DNA of 64,000 nt, taken from CAVXFB01 sp963760935 (GTDB lineage Bacteria > Planctomycetota > Planctomycetia > Pirellulales > Thermoguttaceae). Shown here one piece after another: positions 7,346-16,698 of this stretch (its first letter is position 1; every line of letters begins with the position of its first letter). The DNA lies in the NCBI GenBank assembly GCA_963760935.1, contig CAVXFB010000008.1, positions 744,001 to 808,000 of the forward strand, given 5' to 3'. Made by a program: the position numbers and the translations under genes. Below the pieces are notes generated by a model. It was not told the DNA's origin. It ran no database searches and saw nothing but the letters and a program-made list of their open reading frames with translations.

Positions 7346-10210
7346 ATGGCTTCGGAAAACCAGTCGACCCGGACGAGTGCATCCGCATCCGCGGGGCACG
7401 GATGCACAACTTGCAGAACGTCGACCTCGATATACCCCGCGACCGGTTTGTGGTCATTACCGGACCGAGCGGGTCGGGCAAGAGCTCGCTGGCCTTCGAC
7501 ACCCTCTACGCCGAGGGGCAGCGGCAGTATATCGAGAGCCTTTCCACCTACGCCCGGCAGTTCCTGCATCAACTCGAACGGCCTGACGTCGACTTGATCG
7601 AGGGACTTCAGCCGACGATCTCGATCGATCAGCGCGCTGGCAGCCACAATCCGCGCAGCACCGTGGCTACGGTCACCGAAATCTACGACTATCTGCGGTT
7701 GCTGTTTTCCCGCCTGGGCGAGCCCCGTTGCCACCAATGCGGCGAACCGATCCGCCAGCAGACGCCGGAACAAATCCTCGATGCCCTGCTGGAACTCAGT
7801 TCGGGAACGCGGGTGATGATTCTGGCCCCGATGGTGCGCGGACGCAAAGGCGAGCATAAGGACGTGTTCGAGTCGATCCGCAAGGCAGGCTTTCTCCGCG
7901 CCCGAGTCGACGGCCAAGTGGTCGACGTCAATCAACCCCCGGCCTTGGTTGCCCAGAAGTCGCACAACATCGAGGCGGTAATCGATCGCGTGGTGATTCG
8001 CGAAGGGGTTCGCGAGCGCATCGCCGAATCGATCCAATTGGCCGTGCAGCACGGCGACGGGCTAGTGCTGGCCACGCATGAAAAGAAGGCGGCCGGGGGC
8101 AGCGTTTGGAACGATCGCCTCTTCAGCACGCAGTACGCCTGCCCAAACTGCAAGATTAGCTACGAGGAGTTGGAACCCCGGACCTTCAGCTTCAACAGTC
8201 CCTACGGGGCATGTCCAAAGTGCGAGGGCCTGGGGGCGCGTGTCGCCTTCGATCCCGACCTGATCTTGCCAGACGCAAGTCTTTCGCTGGCCTCCGGCGC
8301 AATCGCCCCGTGGAAAGGCGAAACGCCTGGCGCAGTCGCGAAAACATCAGAACGAGCTGAAGCCGTTCCTCACAAAATCGGGGATCGATTGGACCACCCC
8401 GCTCGAAAAGTTCACGCCGAAGCAACGCGGAGAACTGCTTAACGGATCGAACAAGCGGTTTCCCGGCCTGTTGGTGATGTTGGAGAAGGAGTACGTCACA
8501 ACGATCAGCGAGCCGAAGCGGCAGCGGCTCGAAGCGTTTCGCGGTCAGGTCGTATGCGACGAGTGTGGCGGCGCACGGCTGCGGCCTGAGGCCCGATCGG
8601 TCCGCATCGCCGGCAAGGCGATTCACGAGGTGACCGCGCTATCCGTCACGGCCGCGCGGCAATTTTTTGCGGGGCTCGCTGATTGGGCGGACGAAAAGGG
8701 GGACAGGCCCCCTTTGTCTGGGCAAGAGGGGACGGTCCCCTTTTCGCCGATCGCCACGCCGATCCTGAGCGATATCGCCACACGGCTGGAGTTCCTCGAC
8801 CGCGTGGGCTTGGGCTACCTGACATTGGACCGGCCCGCCGGCAGTCTGAGCGGCGGAGAACTGCAGCGGGTGCGCTTGGCCGCCGGGCTCGGCTCCGGGC
8901 TGGTCGGCGTCTGCTACGTCCTCGACGAGCCGTCGATCGGACTGCATCCACGCGACAACGGCCGGCTAATCGATGCCCTGCGCAATCTGCAAGTCCGTGG
9001 CAATTCCGTGGTCGTCGTCGAACATGACGAAACCATCATGCGCCGCGCCGATTGGCTCGTAGACCTCGGGCCGGGATCGGGCCTGCACGGCGGCCGCCTC
9101 GTGGCCGAGGGAACGCCGCATGACGTAGCCGCCAATCCGGCTTCGTTAACGGGCCGATATCTATCGGGCGCGGAGAGCATTCCCGTCCCCCAGCGACGCC
9201 GTCGCATCGCCAAAACGCGAGCCATCACCATCGAAGGCGTGACGACCAACAACCTCAAGAACGTGAGCGTACAGTTTCCGCTCTCGGCGTTTGTCTGCCT
9301 TACCGGCGTCAGCGGCTCGGGCAAGAGTTCGCTATTGAACGAGACGTTGGCCCACGCTCTGGTGCGCCGTCTCGGCGGTGTCGCCCCGAAACCCGGCCCA
9401 CATACCAGCCTTCGCGGCGTCAACCAGATCGACAAGGTGGTCGAGATCGATCAATCGCCCATCGGTCGCACGCCACGGAGCAACCCGGCCACGTACAGCG
9501 GCGTGTTCGACGAAATCCGCAAAGTATTTGCCAACACCCGCGACGCCCGCCAGCGCGGTTACAAGGCAGGCCGCTTCAGTTTTAACATCAAAGGCGGACG
9601 ATGCGAAGAGTGCCAGGGCCAGGGGCAGCGGCGGATCGAGATGAACTTCCTGCCCGACCTGTACGTCGCCTGCCCCGTGTGCGAGGGAAAACGATTCAAC
9701 CGCCAAACGCTGGAAATCCGTTATCGCGATCGATCGATCGCCGACGTCCTCGACATGCGCGTTGACGAAGCGCACGAGTTCTTCGCCAACTTCCCGGCGA
9801 TCACGCGTCTGGTCGGCAGCCAGCAGGAGGTCGGGCTCGGCTACATCACGCTCGGGCAATCGTCGACGACGCTCTCCGGCGGCGAGGCCCAACGCATAAA
9901 GCTGGCCGCGGAACTCAGCCGCGTTGACACCGGCAAGACTGTATATATCCTCGACGAGCCAACCACCGGACTGCACTCCGACGACATCCGCAAACTGCTG
10001 GCCGTCCTCGGCCGATTGGTCGACCTCGGCAATACCGTCCTGCTGATCGAGCACAACATCGACGTAATCAAGACGGCCGATTGGATCATCGATCTGGGGC
10101 CTGAAGGGGGCGAAGGCGGAGGGGAAATCGTCGCCGTCGGCACACCGGAAGAAATCGCCGCCATCGACGGAAATTATACCGGCCAGTTTCTACGAGATTG
10201 TCTGGGCTAG
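7346..10210 (+). CDS. uvrA: Excinuclease ABC subunit A, frame broken
   Basis: UvrA is the damage-sensing ATPase of nucleotide excision repair. Two ABC modules are present: Walker A ITGPSGSGKSSLAFDTLY and TGVSGSGKSSLLNETL, signatures SLSGGELQRVRLA and TLSGGEAQRIKLA, plus zinc modules (CPNCKISYEE, CPKCEGLG; CEECQGQGQ, CPVCEGKRF). Frame 1 is open from 7402 to 8442. The homology then continues in frame 2 from about 8336 (KHQNELKPFL), so about one extra base lies in 8326-8345, perhaps in AAAA at 8341-8344. A second break may lie near the start: IRIRGAR (from 7381) is in frame with no upstream start, while ATG 7346 is in another frame. A palindromic insert adds about 17 codons. Without a second copy elsewhere this would impair repair. 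Confidence 0.9.
8694..8744. repeat. GGGGAC-type palindromic element inside uvrA
   Basis: Two palindromes face each other: AAAAGGGGGACAGGCCCCC (from 8694) and GGGGACGGTCCCCTTTT (8728-8744), the second being a near inverted copy of the first. The 51-bp unit is in frame, and translates to a low-complexity insert (DEKGDRPPLSGQEG) just after the FFAGLADW stretch of UvrA, where other UvrA proteins run on without it. Related motifs occur at 19120, 42089 and 53606. Confidence 0.65.
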
Positions 10211-10325
10211 AAGCCCCCGCGTAGCCGTCTTTCAGGCTGGTTGACGGAATCGCTGCTCCTTCCTAAATTAAACACTGAGTGAGAATGTTACCTTGGTGCC
10301 CTATACGAAGGGAGCAGCGACGAAG

Positions 10326-11183
10326 ATGGCGAATTACATCGGAACGGCTCGGAATCGGCGCAACGCTACACTCTGCCTGGGCGTATCGCTCTGCGTCGTG
10401 CTCTTGATACTCTCCGGCCCGACGAGCGGCAGCCTGTCAGCGGCGACCCTGCGCATCATGCCGCTGGGCGACTCGATCACGTCCGGATACACCAACCAGA
10501 ATTGGTCGGGAGCGGGAAAATTCACGTTCGGCTATCGCGGCCCATTGTATACGTTGCTCAACAAAGCCGGCTATAAATTCCAATTCGTCGGCGCCTCAAC
10601 CGAGCCGTGGAAGCCGGCCCGAATCTTTCAAGACGACCAGTGGTTTACCGCTGGTAAGGGGCCTACGGCTGTGGCCGGGCCCGACCTGCGAAAACTTAAA
10701 CAAGATGGTCATCGCGGGTACTGGGGACAACGAACCGACTTCATCGCCAGCAACATCGTTCAATGGCTGGAAGCCGACAAGCCCGATATTATTCTCCTGA
10801 TGATCGGCATCAACGATACCGACATGGCAACGCGGGGTAGTTCGGCCGAGCCGACGAAGTCAGAGGAGCAATTAAAAGGGCTCGTGGAAACCATCGTGCG
10901 CACCAAGCCGGATGCAAAAGTAATCGTGGCACAAATCACTCCCTTCACGGAGTCCACACCGTCGATCGTCAAGTACAACCGCTATATCGCGAAGACCCTC
11001 GTGCCATATTTTGTGGGCCGCGGCGATCACGTTAGCATGGTCGACCAGTATGCCAACTTTGTCCGGTCCAACGGATCGTTGGATCCATCAGTGTCGGCCG
11101 ACACCGTGCACCCAAACTCGATCGGCTACGCTCGCATGGCGCACACCTGGCTTAAGGGCATCGAGGCCGTGGCCACGCCTTAG
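10326..11183 (+). CDS. SGNH/GDSL hydrolase, secreted, no PEP-CTERM tag
   Basis: This secreted esterase-like enzyme (about 285 residues) has an N-terminal hydrophobic signal (LCLGVSLCVVLLILSG) and the SGNH blocks: catalytic Ser in PLGDSITSGY, Asn in LMIGINDTD and the Asp-His pair in DTVHPNSIGY. It is the first of three tandem paralogues. Unlike the next two it stops right after the catalytic domain (GIEAVATP) with no sorting tag. The ATG at 10326 matches the paralogue's start and has GGGAG upstream; a GTG at 10293 is also in frame. Likely substrates are esters or acetyl groups on polysaccharides, which is inference from the family. Confidence 0.88.
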   Translation: MANYIGTARNRRNATLCLGVSLCVVLLILSGPTSGSLSAATLRIMPLGDSITSGYTNQNWSGAGKFTFGYRGPLYTLLNKAGYKFQFVGASTEPWKPARIFQDDQWFTAGKGPTAVAGPDLRKLKQDGHRGYWGQRTDFIASNIVQWLEADKPDIILLMIGINDTDMATRGSSAEPTKSEEQLKGLVETIVRTKPDAKVIVAQITPFTESTPSIVKYNRYIAKTLVPYFVGRGDHVSMVDQYANFVRSNGSLDPSVSADTVHPNSIGYARMAHTWLKGIEAVATP

Positions 11184-11412
11184 CTTGATTGGGTTTCCCC
11201 AGGATTTACTGCTATCGAGAATTATGTGAAGCAGCAGACTGCTCTGGACTCCCAGAGCGGTTAATTTTATTTCCACGACAGGGGGGGGTGGACCGCTTAA
11301 TTTTGCCGATCCCCCGCAGATTTGTTGACACAATCGTCAGTTCCCACTAAATTGAAATCCGTCTTTTCCACATCCTTTACCCCACATAAATAAGCAAAGG
11401 CAGCGCTGTTCA

Positions 11413-12375
11413 ATGAGAAATTCGATCGATTCCGCTCGGAGGCAACCCCGCGCTCGGCTGTTTGCTCGTGTCGCAATTCTTTCCATCGCCTCCATCTTTT
11501 CCGGACTCATTCTAAGTTCGGCATCTGCCGAGACCTTGAAGATCATGCCTCTAGGCGATTCTATTACGTCCGGCTATACGGATAGCTGGAGCGGCAATGG
11601 TGCATTTACCTTTGGCTATCGGGGGCCCTTGTACACGAAGTTGACGAATGCCGGCTACGATTTTCAGTTCGTCGGCGGTTCGACTGAGCCTTGGACGGCC
11701 GCCCATATTTATCAAGATGGAAATTGGTATACGTCGATCGGAGCTCCGAGCAGTGTGAGCGGTCCCGACCTTCGTACCGTCGGTCAAGATGGCCATCGCG
11801 GCTATTGGGGACAGCGCACCGACTGGATTGCCAGCAACATCGTGAATTGGCTAAATACTGATAACCCGGACATCGTTTTGCTGATGCTCGGCACGAACAA
11901 TCTCGATCTGGACGTTGGCGGTGGAACGGTCGCACCGACGACGTCGGAGAATCAACTCAAGGATCTCGTGCAGACTATCATTAACACCAAGCCCGCCGCA
12001 AAAGTGATTGTCGCCCAAATTTCCCCCCGTAAAGCTACGAACACCACCTCGGGAGCGCTCGTCCAATATAACAATTACATTAAGAACACCATGGTTCCAT
12101 ACTTCCAGAACGACCTGGGGTTGGGTGACCAAGTGACCACGGTGGATCAGTATTCGGCCTTTGTCACCAACGGCGTGGTCAACACGTCGATGTATGCGGG
12201 TGGCAGCACCGTCCATCCCAATGTTACGAGCTACCAACTGATTGCCCAAACTTGGTTTGACGGCATCGAGGCGATTACGGCCGCCCCCGAACCGGGTACG
12301 TTGTGCTTATTGGGCGCTTTCGGTATATCACTCGCCGTGCACGGATGTTGGCGTTTTCGGCGGCGGAACAGCTAA
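11413..12375 (+). CDS. SGNH/GDSL hydrolase with PEP-CTERM sorting signal
   Basis: Second paralogue of the tandem array, 320 residues. It has a signal peptide (VAILSIASIFSGLILSSASA), GDS serine block (PLGDSITSGYTD), the Asn block (LMLGTNNLD) and the Asp-His block ending in STVHPNVTSY. The C-terminus carries a PEP-CTERM tripartite tag: PEP motif (APEPGTLCLL), hydrophobic helix and a basic tail (RFRRRNS), so after export it should be processed by an exosortase system and retained at the surface. The gene is 229 bp after its upstream paralogue and 25 bp before the next one, suggesting co-transcription of the latter two. Confidence 0.9.
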   Translation: MRNSIDSARRQPRARLFARVAILSIASIFSGLILSSASAETLKIMPLGDSITSGYTDSWSGNGAFTFGYRGPLYTKLTNAGYDFQFVGGSTEPWTAAHIYQDGNWYTSIGAPSSVSGPDLRTVGQDGHRGYWGQRTDWIASNIVNWLNTDNPDIVLLMLGTNNLDLDVGGGTVAPTTSENQLKDLVQTIINTKPAAKVIVAQISPRKATNTTSGALVQYNNYIKNTMVPYFQNDLGLGDQVTTVDQYSAFVTNGVVNTSMYAGGSTVHPNVTSYQLIAQTWFDGIEAITAAPEPGTLCLLGAFGISLAVHGCWRFRRRNS

Positions 12376-12400
12376 AACAGCTCAGTCAGGGGAGCATACC

Positions 12401-13303
12401 ATGGCAGATCGCGGTCGGTTTGTGCGCACACAGCGTTTAGTCCGGTGCCCACATTTGGCGGCTATCGCCGTCATCATCGCAACGGTGGCAAGCGCCGTCC
12501 AGGCAGAACCGTTCTACCGCATCGAACCGGTAGGCGATTCGATCACGGCCGGGGCTACGTCGTCGGGCGCCTATACGTTCGGGTACCGCGGCCCGCTGTA
12601 TACGAAGTTGACGAACGCGGGCTACAATTTCCAGTTCGTCGGCGCTTCCGGCGAGCCTTGGAACTGGAATCCGCAAGATCATAAAGACTTGTACCCGCCG
12701 ACAAATATCGCCTCGCCCGATCTTCGCTATACAACGCCGAACGATGACGGCAATCGGGGCTATTTCGGCCAGCACACATCGTTCATCAGAGACAACATCG
12801 GCAGTTGGCTCAGCGTCGACAATCCGGATATCATCCTGCTGATGATCGGTACCAACGATGTCGCCAAGGGTAGCACGGCCGAGCCTACCGCTACAGAGCA
12901 GGCCCTCAATGCGGCCGTCAACACAATTGTCACTAACAAGCCAAATGCCAAGGTAATTGTCGCCCAAATCACACCGTGGAACGACAATTCTGCAAACGCC
13001 AACACCGGGGTCAAGAAATACAACGCCTACATTAAGAACACGTTGGTCCCGGCGTATCAGGCCCTGGGCAAGAACGTCACCACGGTCGACCAATATGCCA
13101 CGTTCTTAAAGGCGGATGGCACAATCAATAGCGCACTGATCTCCGACAGCGTGCATCCCAACGCCGCCGGTTACGCCGCCATGGCCAATACCTGGCTTGC
13201 CGGCATTCAGGCCGTCACCGTGCCCGAGCCCGGAACAGTCGCCTTGCTGTTGATCGGGGTGCCTTTTCTCCCGGCGATTCGCCGCAGATGGTTCTCCGTA
13301 TAA
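12401..13303 (+). CDS. SGNH/GDSL hydrolase with PEP-CTERM sorting signal
   Basis: Third paralogue, 300 residues. The ATG at 12401 has CAGGGGAG upstream and gives a proper signal peptide (LAAIAVIIATVASAVQA); the longer open frame from 12242 overlaps the previous gene and is rejected. Catalytic blocks: EPVGDSITAGATS, LMIGTNDVAKG and SDSVHPNAAGY. The C-terminus ends in a PEP-CTERM tag (VPEPGTVALLL, hydrophobic run, RRRW). Close similarity among the three proteins along their whole catalytic domain indicates local duplication followed by divergence, with loss or gain of the sorting tag. Confidence 0.9.
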   Translation: MADRGRFVRTQRLVRCPHLAAIAVIIATVASAVQAEPFYRIEPVGDSITAGATSSGAYTFGYRGPLYTKLTNAGYNFQFVGASGEPWNWNPQDHKDLYPPTNIASPDLRYTTPNDDGNRGYFGQHTSFIRDNIGSWLSVDNPDIILLMIGTNDVAKGSTAEPTATEQALNAAVNTIVTNKPNAKVIVAQITPWNDNSANANTGVKKYNAYIKNTLVPAYQALGKNVTTVDQYATFLKADGTINSALISDSVHPNAAGYAAMANTWLAGIQAVTVPEPGTVALLLIGVPFLPAIRRRWFSV

Positions 13304-13610
13304 TGCGTTCGTGGGGGATGACTTTCGCCCTGGCGTGACGTAAAGTTAATCTGGAGTCCATGAGTGGCGGCTCCGGCTCAGCGTTGATAGATTCGCCAAG
13401 TTTCGGCTGTAAATCGCTGGGCCGAGTTGCCGATAGACTCCATCAGTAGATTTGCGGATATCGAACTTCTCGCCTGGTATTCCGACGGAGGTGCCAACCC
13501 TTTAGCGTGGGCCAAGGTCGACTTAGGCTAGTGTCATGTGACACGCCTGACCTTCGCTCGTCTCGCAGCGACGCATCCAGTCGCAATGAGGCGGGAAGTT
13601 TGAGCTTATG

Positions 13611-13650
13611 CCGCCGAGGCCTTCGCCACGAAGCCCTCGGCGGTTTTTGT
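13611..13650 (+). terminator. Intrinsic terminator-like hairpin
   Basis: A perfect 9-bp stem (CCGCCGAGG at 13611-13619 pairing with CCTCGGCGG at 13635-13643) is followed directly by TTTTT. It points in the + direction and lies about 300 bp after the last SGNH gene, in the 484-bp gap 13304-13787. The rest of that gap holds one inverted repeat (13682-13753) and nothing else I recognise. Confidence 0.65.
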
Positions 13651-13681
13651 TGCGCGAGAACTATCACGAGCACAATGAAAC

Positions 13682-13753
13682 GGACAGGATTAACAAGATT
13701 AGCACGATGAGGTGATGACGAATCCGGTCTTGGCCATCTTGTCGATCCTGTCC
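13682..13753. repeat. Imperfect inverted repeat (GGACAGGAT arms)
   Basis: The arms GGACAGGATTAACAAGAT (13682-13699) and ATCTTGTCGATCCTGTCC (13736-13753) are inverted copies with few mismatches, separated by 36 bp. The arms themselves are made of short repeats of an AGGAT/AAGAT unit. It sits between the terminator-like hairpin and the 3' end of the minus-strand gene. Confidence 0.6.
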
Positions 13754-13787
13754 AATCTGCTTCTTTCGCTCTTTCGGGCTTTCGCGA

Positions 13788-15187
13788 TTAGTCCGTCGTC
13801 TTCTTCGCCTCCGCGCTTCCGGGGTCCTTCTTCTCGCCTTTTGGCTCGGGCTTAACTTTTTCTTCTTCCTCTTTGAACACCAGCGACTGCACCAGTGACT
13901 TGTCGGCGTCACCGAATTGCTCGATGAGCTTCCGCTCCAAGGCAAATGTCAGCGCGACTTGCCGGCCTTGCTGATCGGCCACAAGATAATAAATCCACCG
14001 CATCGGGATGTCGGAGACCGTGCCCTCGGCCACCGCTCGATACACACGGTACTTCGCGGCGTTTGCAAATTCGCTGGCCTCGACGAACTCGCCGAAGTTC
14101 TTACCTAATGCCCGGCGAATATCCTCCTGAAAATCCTCCAGCGACGGAAGCTTGGCAGGATCGCGACTCGGCAGTGTCGAAATGATGCACTGCCCGCCTG
14201 CCTCGGCTTGATCGACCCGACGCAGTTTCACCACCGCGTTCTTCGGCCGATCGTAATGCGGATACCATTTTCGATCGTGGCGGAATTCCCACTGGCCATC
14301 GGGCGATTCAAACGCAAGCGCCGTCAAGGCCGGCGTGGCTTTCGTCGCAAGCTTCGCGACCGCCTCGTCGGAAAGGGTTTTCGGCGCATCGGCCGGCTTG
14401 ATCCGCATCTCGATGCGTGAGACAGCATCCACCCCGTCCTCGACGAAGCTCGCCTGCCGATCTTCTTGAATCAACATCCCCAGCCAATCAATCCGCTTCG
14501 TAGCCAGTAGTAGCCGATACTGGCCCTTGATGTCGATCTTGGTCGACACCCCGGACACGGTCCCCTCGACCCGGCCGGTGATCTCGAACAGGCGCGGATC
14601 TTATTGACCTCCTTCAACTTGCTTTCGACCGTGCACTTCGCGACCTCATCCAGCCCCAGCAAGGCTGCCATAAGCGCTTTCGAGTGTGGCCATTGATCGC
14701 CCACAACCACCGGTTTCTCCGGCAACAGGCGATCGAGCAAGAAGGTGTTGATAGGAATGTCGATCGCACCCAGTTCGTCGCGCGTCAGGTTTCCGTTGGG
14801 CGAAAAGAGGATGGGGCCCTGCTTCGCGACCTCGCAGGCCACCAGGCGATGCCGCGGTTGCAGCGCCGGCTGGAAGCCATCTTTGCCGACCGTAACCTTG
14901 GCCGACGCCTTCTCATAATCGCGAATCGATCGCCAGACGTCGCTGGTTTCGTCGCCGATTTCGAGCGTTTTTTCAAAGTAATCGAGATCGCAGACCACGC
15001 TCATTTTCTCGTGCTGCGCCTTGCCCCCTTCGACGTATTTCGTCTCTCCGCCAACTTGAAGCTGGATCGTCACGCGGTCAGTTTGGCCCGGCTGCCGCGA
15101 GCTGTGGAGCAAAAGCGGAGAATCGGCCGCCTCGGCGATGATGGCGGTTGACGCCAGAACCAGGAGCGAGTAGACGAACGCTTTCAT
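13788..15187 (-). CDS. Secreted protein of unknown function, one frame break
   Basis: I do not recognise this family. The product (about 466 residues) starts with a clear signal peptide (MKAFVYSLLVLASTAIIAEA) and has a mixed alpha/beta body and a lysine/glutamate-rich C-terminal tail (EEEEKVKPEPKGEKK). The ATG at 15187 has GAGG upstream. The frame breaks near 14600: the first part ends KLKEVNKIRA and the sequence resumes one frame over as LFEITGRVEGTVSG; a missing base (or two extra) in CCGCGCCTGTTC explains it. The region around TGRVEGTVSG...SRIEMRIKP is the best conserved-looking part. It lies downstream of the parvulin and mfd genes on the same strand. Confidence 0.7.
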
Positions 15188-15296
15188 AATCGACCTCGAC
15201 ATGGAAGGCGGCATGAAACCACAGCGGATTGCAGCAATATCTCGTCCTCGCTTTTCTTCATCGCGTTTTGGTGATGAAGATCAATGAGGGCGGAAG

Positions 15297-16568
15297 TTAT
15301 CGCTGCGTCCGCTCATCGCGACTCGAGACTTCGAGCTTGCCGCTTGCGCCGTCGAAGAACGTCCATACGGGCGTTCGGGCCTCGAGCTTCGCCATGTAAT
15401 CCTGAAACTGCTTCTCCGACCGCTCTTGCACAATTTTCTTTTTAATATCGACCTGGGCGTCCACATACGGCCTGACCACCACGTCCTCGCGCTTCGTTAC
15501 GCGAATGATGTGGTAGCCGGTCGGGCCCTCGATGATCGGACTTAGCTGGCCGATCGGCAAGGTGAACAAAGCCGCGTCCAACGCCGCGCAGGCCAGGGCG
15601 CCTTTCGTATTCCAGCCGCACTGCCCTCCCTTCGACGCCGTTGCTCCGTCGGAATTCGCTTTGGCCACCTCGGCCAGCGGAGCGCCGTGCAAGACTTGAT
15701 TGCCCATCCGCGCGATGGCGTCGAAGGCCGCAACTTTCGTCGGATATTTTGGATTCGAGAAGCGGACCATTAGTTCTTCCCACTGGGCCCTGGCTGGCGT
15801 GGTGAATTCGGCCAAATGCTCCTGATAATAAACGACCACCATCTGGTCGTCGATGATCCCTTCGTCATGTTTGACCTGCTGTGCCACCCAGCCCTGGGCC
15901 AGCGAACGTTCGACAAACGCCCGCCGTTCACGATCCAACGACGTGCCGAGCGAGCGAAGCTTCTGGTCGAACTCGTGGGCTGTCGTCGCCCCAGATTTCT
16001 TCATCAACTTTTCCAGTTGGTGCTCGTCAAACTCGTTGGCGAGCTTCTTCTCGATCTCCGGGAGACGCTCGCTAGGAATCGTCCGCTTGGCATCTTGGTA
16101 GATCAACTTCGTCTCGATGACGCCCTTCACTCGTTGCCGGAGAAGTGCCTCGCGATACTCGTCCACCTGTTCCGGCGGAATACGATTTTTATTCGTTTCG
16201 AGGAACTCGTTGACCGCCCCAATCACGTCGCTTTCCAGAATGGCGTCTGAACCGACACGCGCGATAATTCGACCGCACGGTTGCAGTTCGCCCCGGGGCG
16301 CCAATGCTGCCGGCGCTGCCGGCGGGCTCCACGGCGACGCCTGCGGCCCAGTCCCCGGCCAAGATGCTGGGCGCGATGCGGCCGTCGGTTGCAGCGGCGG
16401 GCCGGGCACCATGGGGCGCTGAAAATCTCCGCGCGACTCCTGTGTCATGGGCGCCATCGGGGAATTGCCCACTCCACCGCTCTGCCAGTCCTGCGCCGAG
16501 CACATCTGCCCGACAAGCGCCGCTGCTAGCAACATGGCCAGGACGTTGTAGCGAGTCGAAACGTACAT
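15297..16568 (-). CDS. Parvulin-type peptidyl-prolyl isomerase, SurA-like
   Basis: The protein (423 residues) is an extracytoplasmic prolyl isomerase and chaperone. An N-terminal signal (LAMLLAAALVGQMCSA) is followed by a Pro/Ala-rich linker, a SurA-N-like helical region (about 95-260, beginning IIARVGSDAILESDVIGAVNE) and one rotamase domain (about 275-395) with the parvulin landmarks ASKGGQCGW, FTLPIGQLSPIIEGPTGYHIIRV. Such proteins help fold outer-membrane or secreted proteins. It is transcribed after mfd with a 130-bp gap. Start at 16568 is supported by the signal peptide beginning there. Confidence 0.88.
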   Translation of the reverse strand: MYVSTRYNVLAMLLAAALVGQMCSAQDWQSGGVGNSPMAPMTQESRGDFQRPMVPGPPLQPTAASRPASWPGTGPQASPWSPPAAPAALAPRGELQPCGRIIARVGSDAILESDVIGAVNEFLETNKNRIPPEQVDEYREALLRQRVKGVIETKLIYQDAKRTIPSERLPEIEKKLANEFDEHQLEKLMKKSGATTAHEFDQKLRSLGTSLDRERRAFVERSLAQGWVAQQVKHDEGIIDDQMVVVYYQEHLAEFTTPARAQWEELMVRFSNPKYPTKVAAFDAIARMGNQVLHGAPLAEVAKANSDGATASKGGQCGWNTKGALACAALDAALFTLPIGQLSPIIEGPTGYHIIRVTKREDVVVRPYVDAQVDIKKKIVQERSEKQFQDYMAKLEARTPVWTFFDGASGKLEVSSRDERTQR

Positions 16569-16698
16569 GGGATTCCTTTTCCGAGAACGCGCCTATACGG
16601 TCATCCGAGCCCTATTCTGAGCGCAGCGAAGAATCCAGCTATGAACGGACGCCAGTCAATGGCCACGACGCCGCGCGGGCGGGATTATATGCATGGCC

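Noticed and set aside
11280..11345. G-run and T-rich patch after the first SGNH gene as a terminator or riboswitch
   Set aside because: I could not draw a stable stem next to the T-rich part, and no riboswitch core was recognised.
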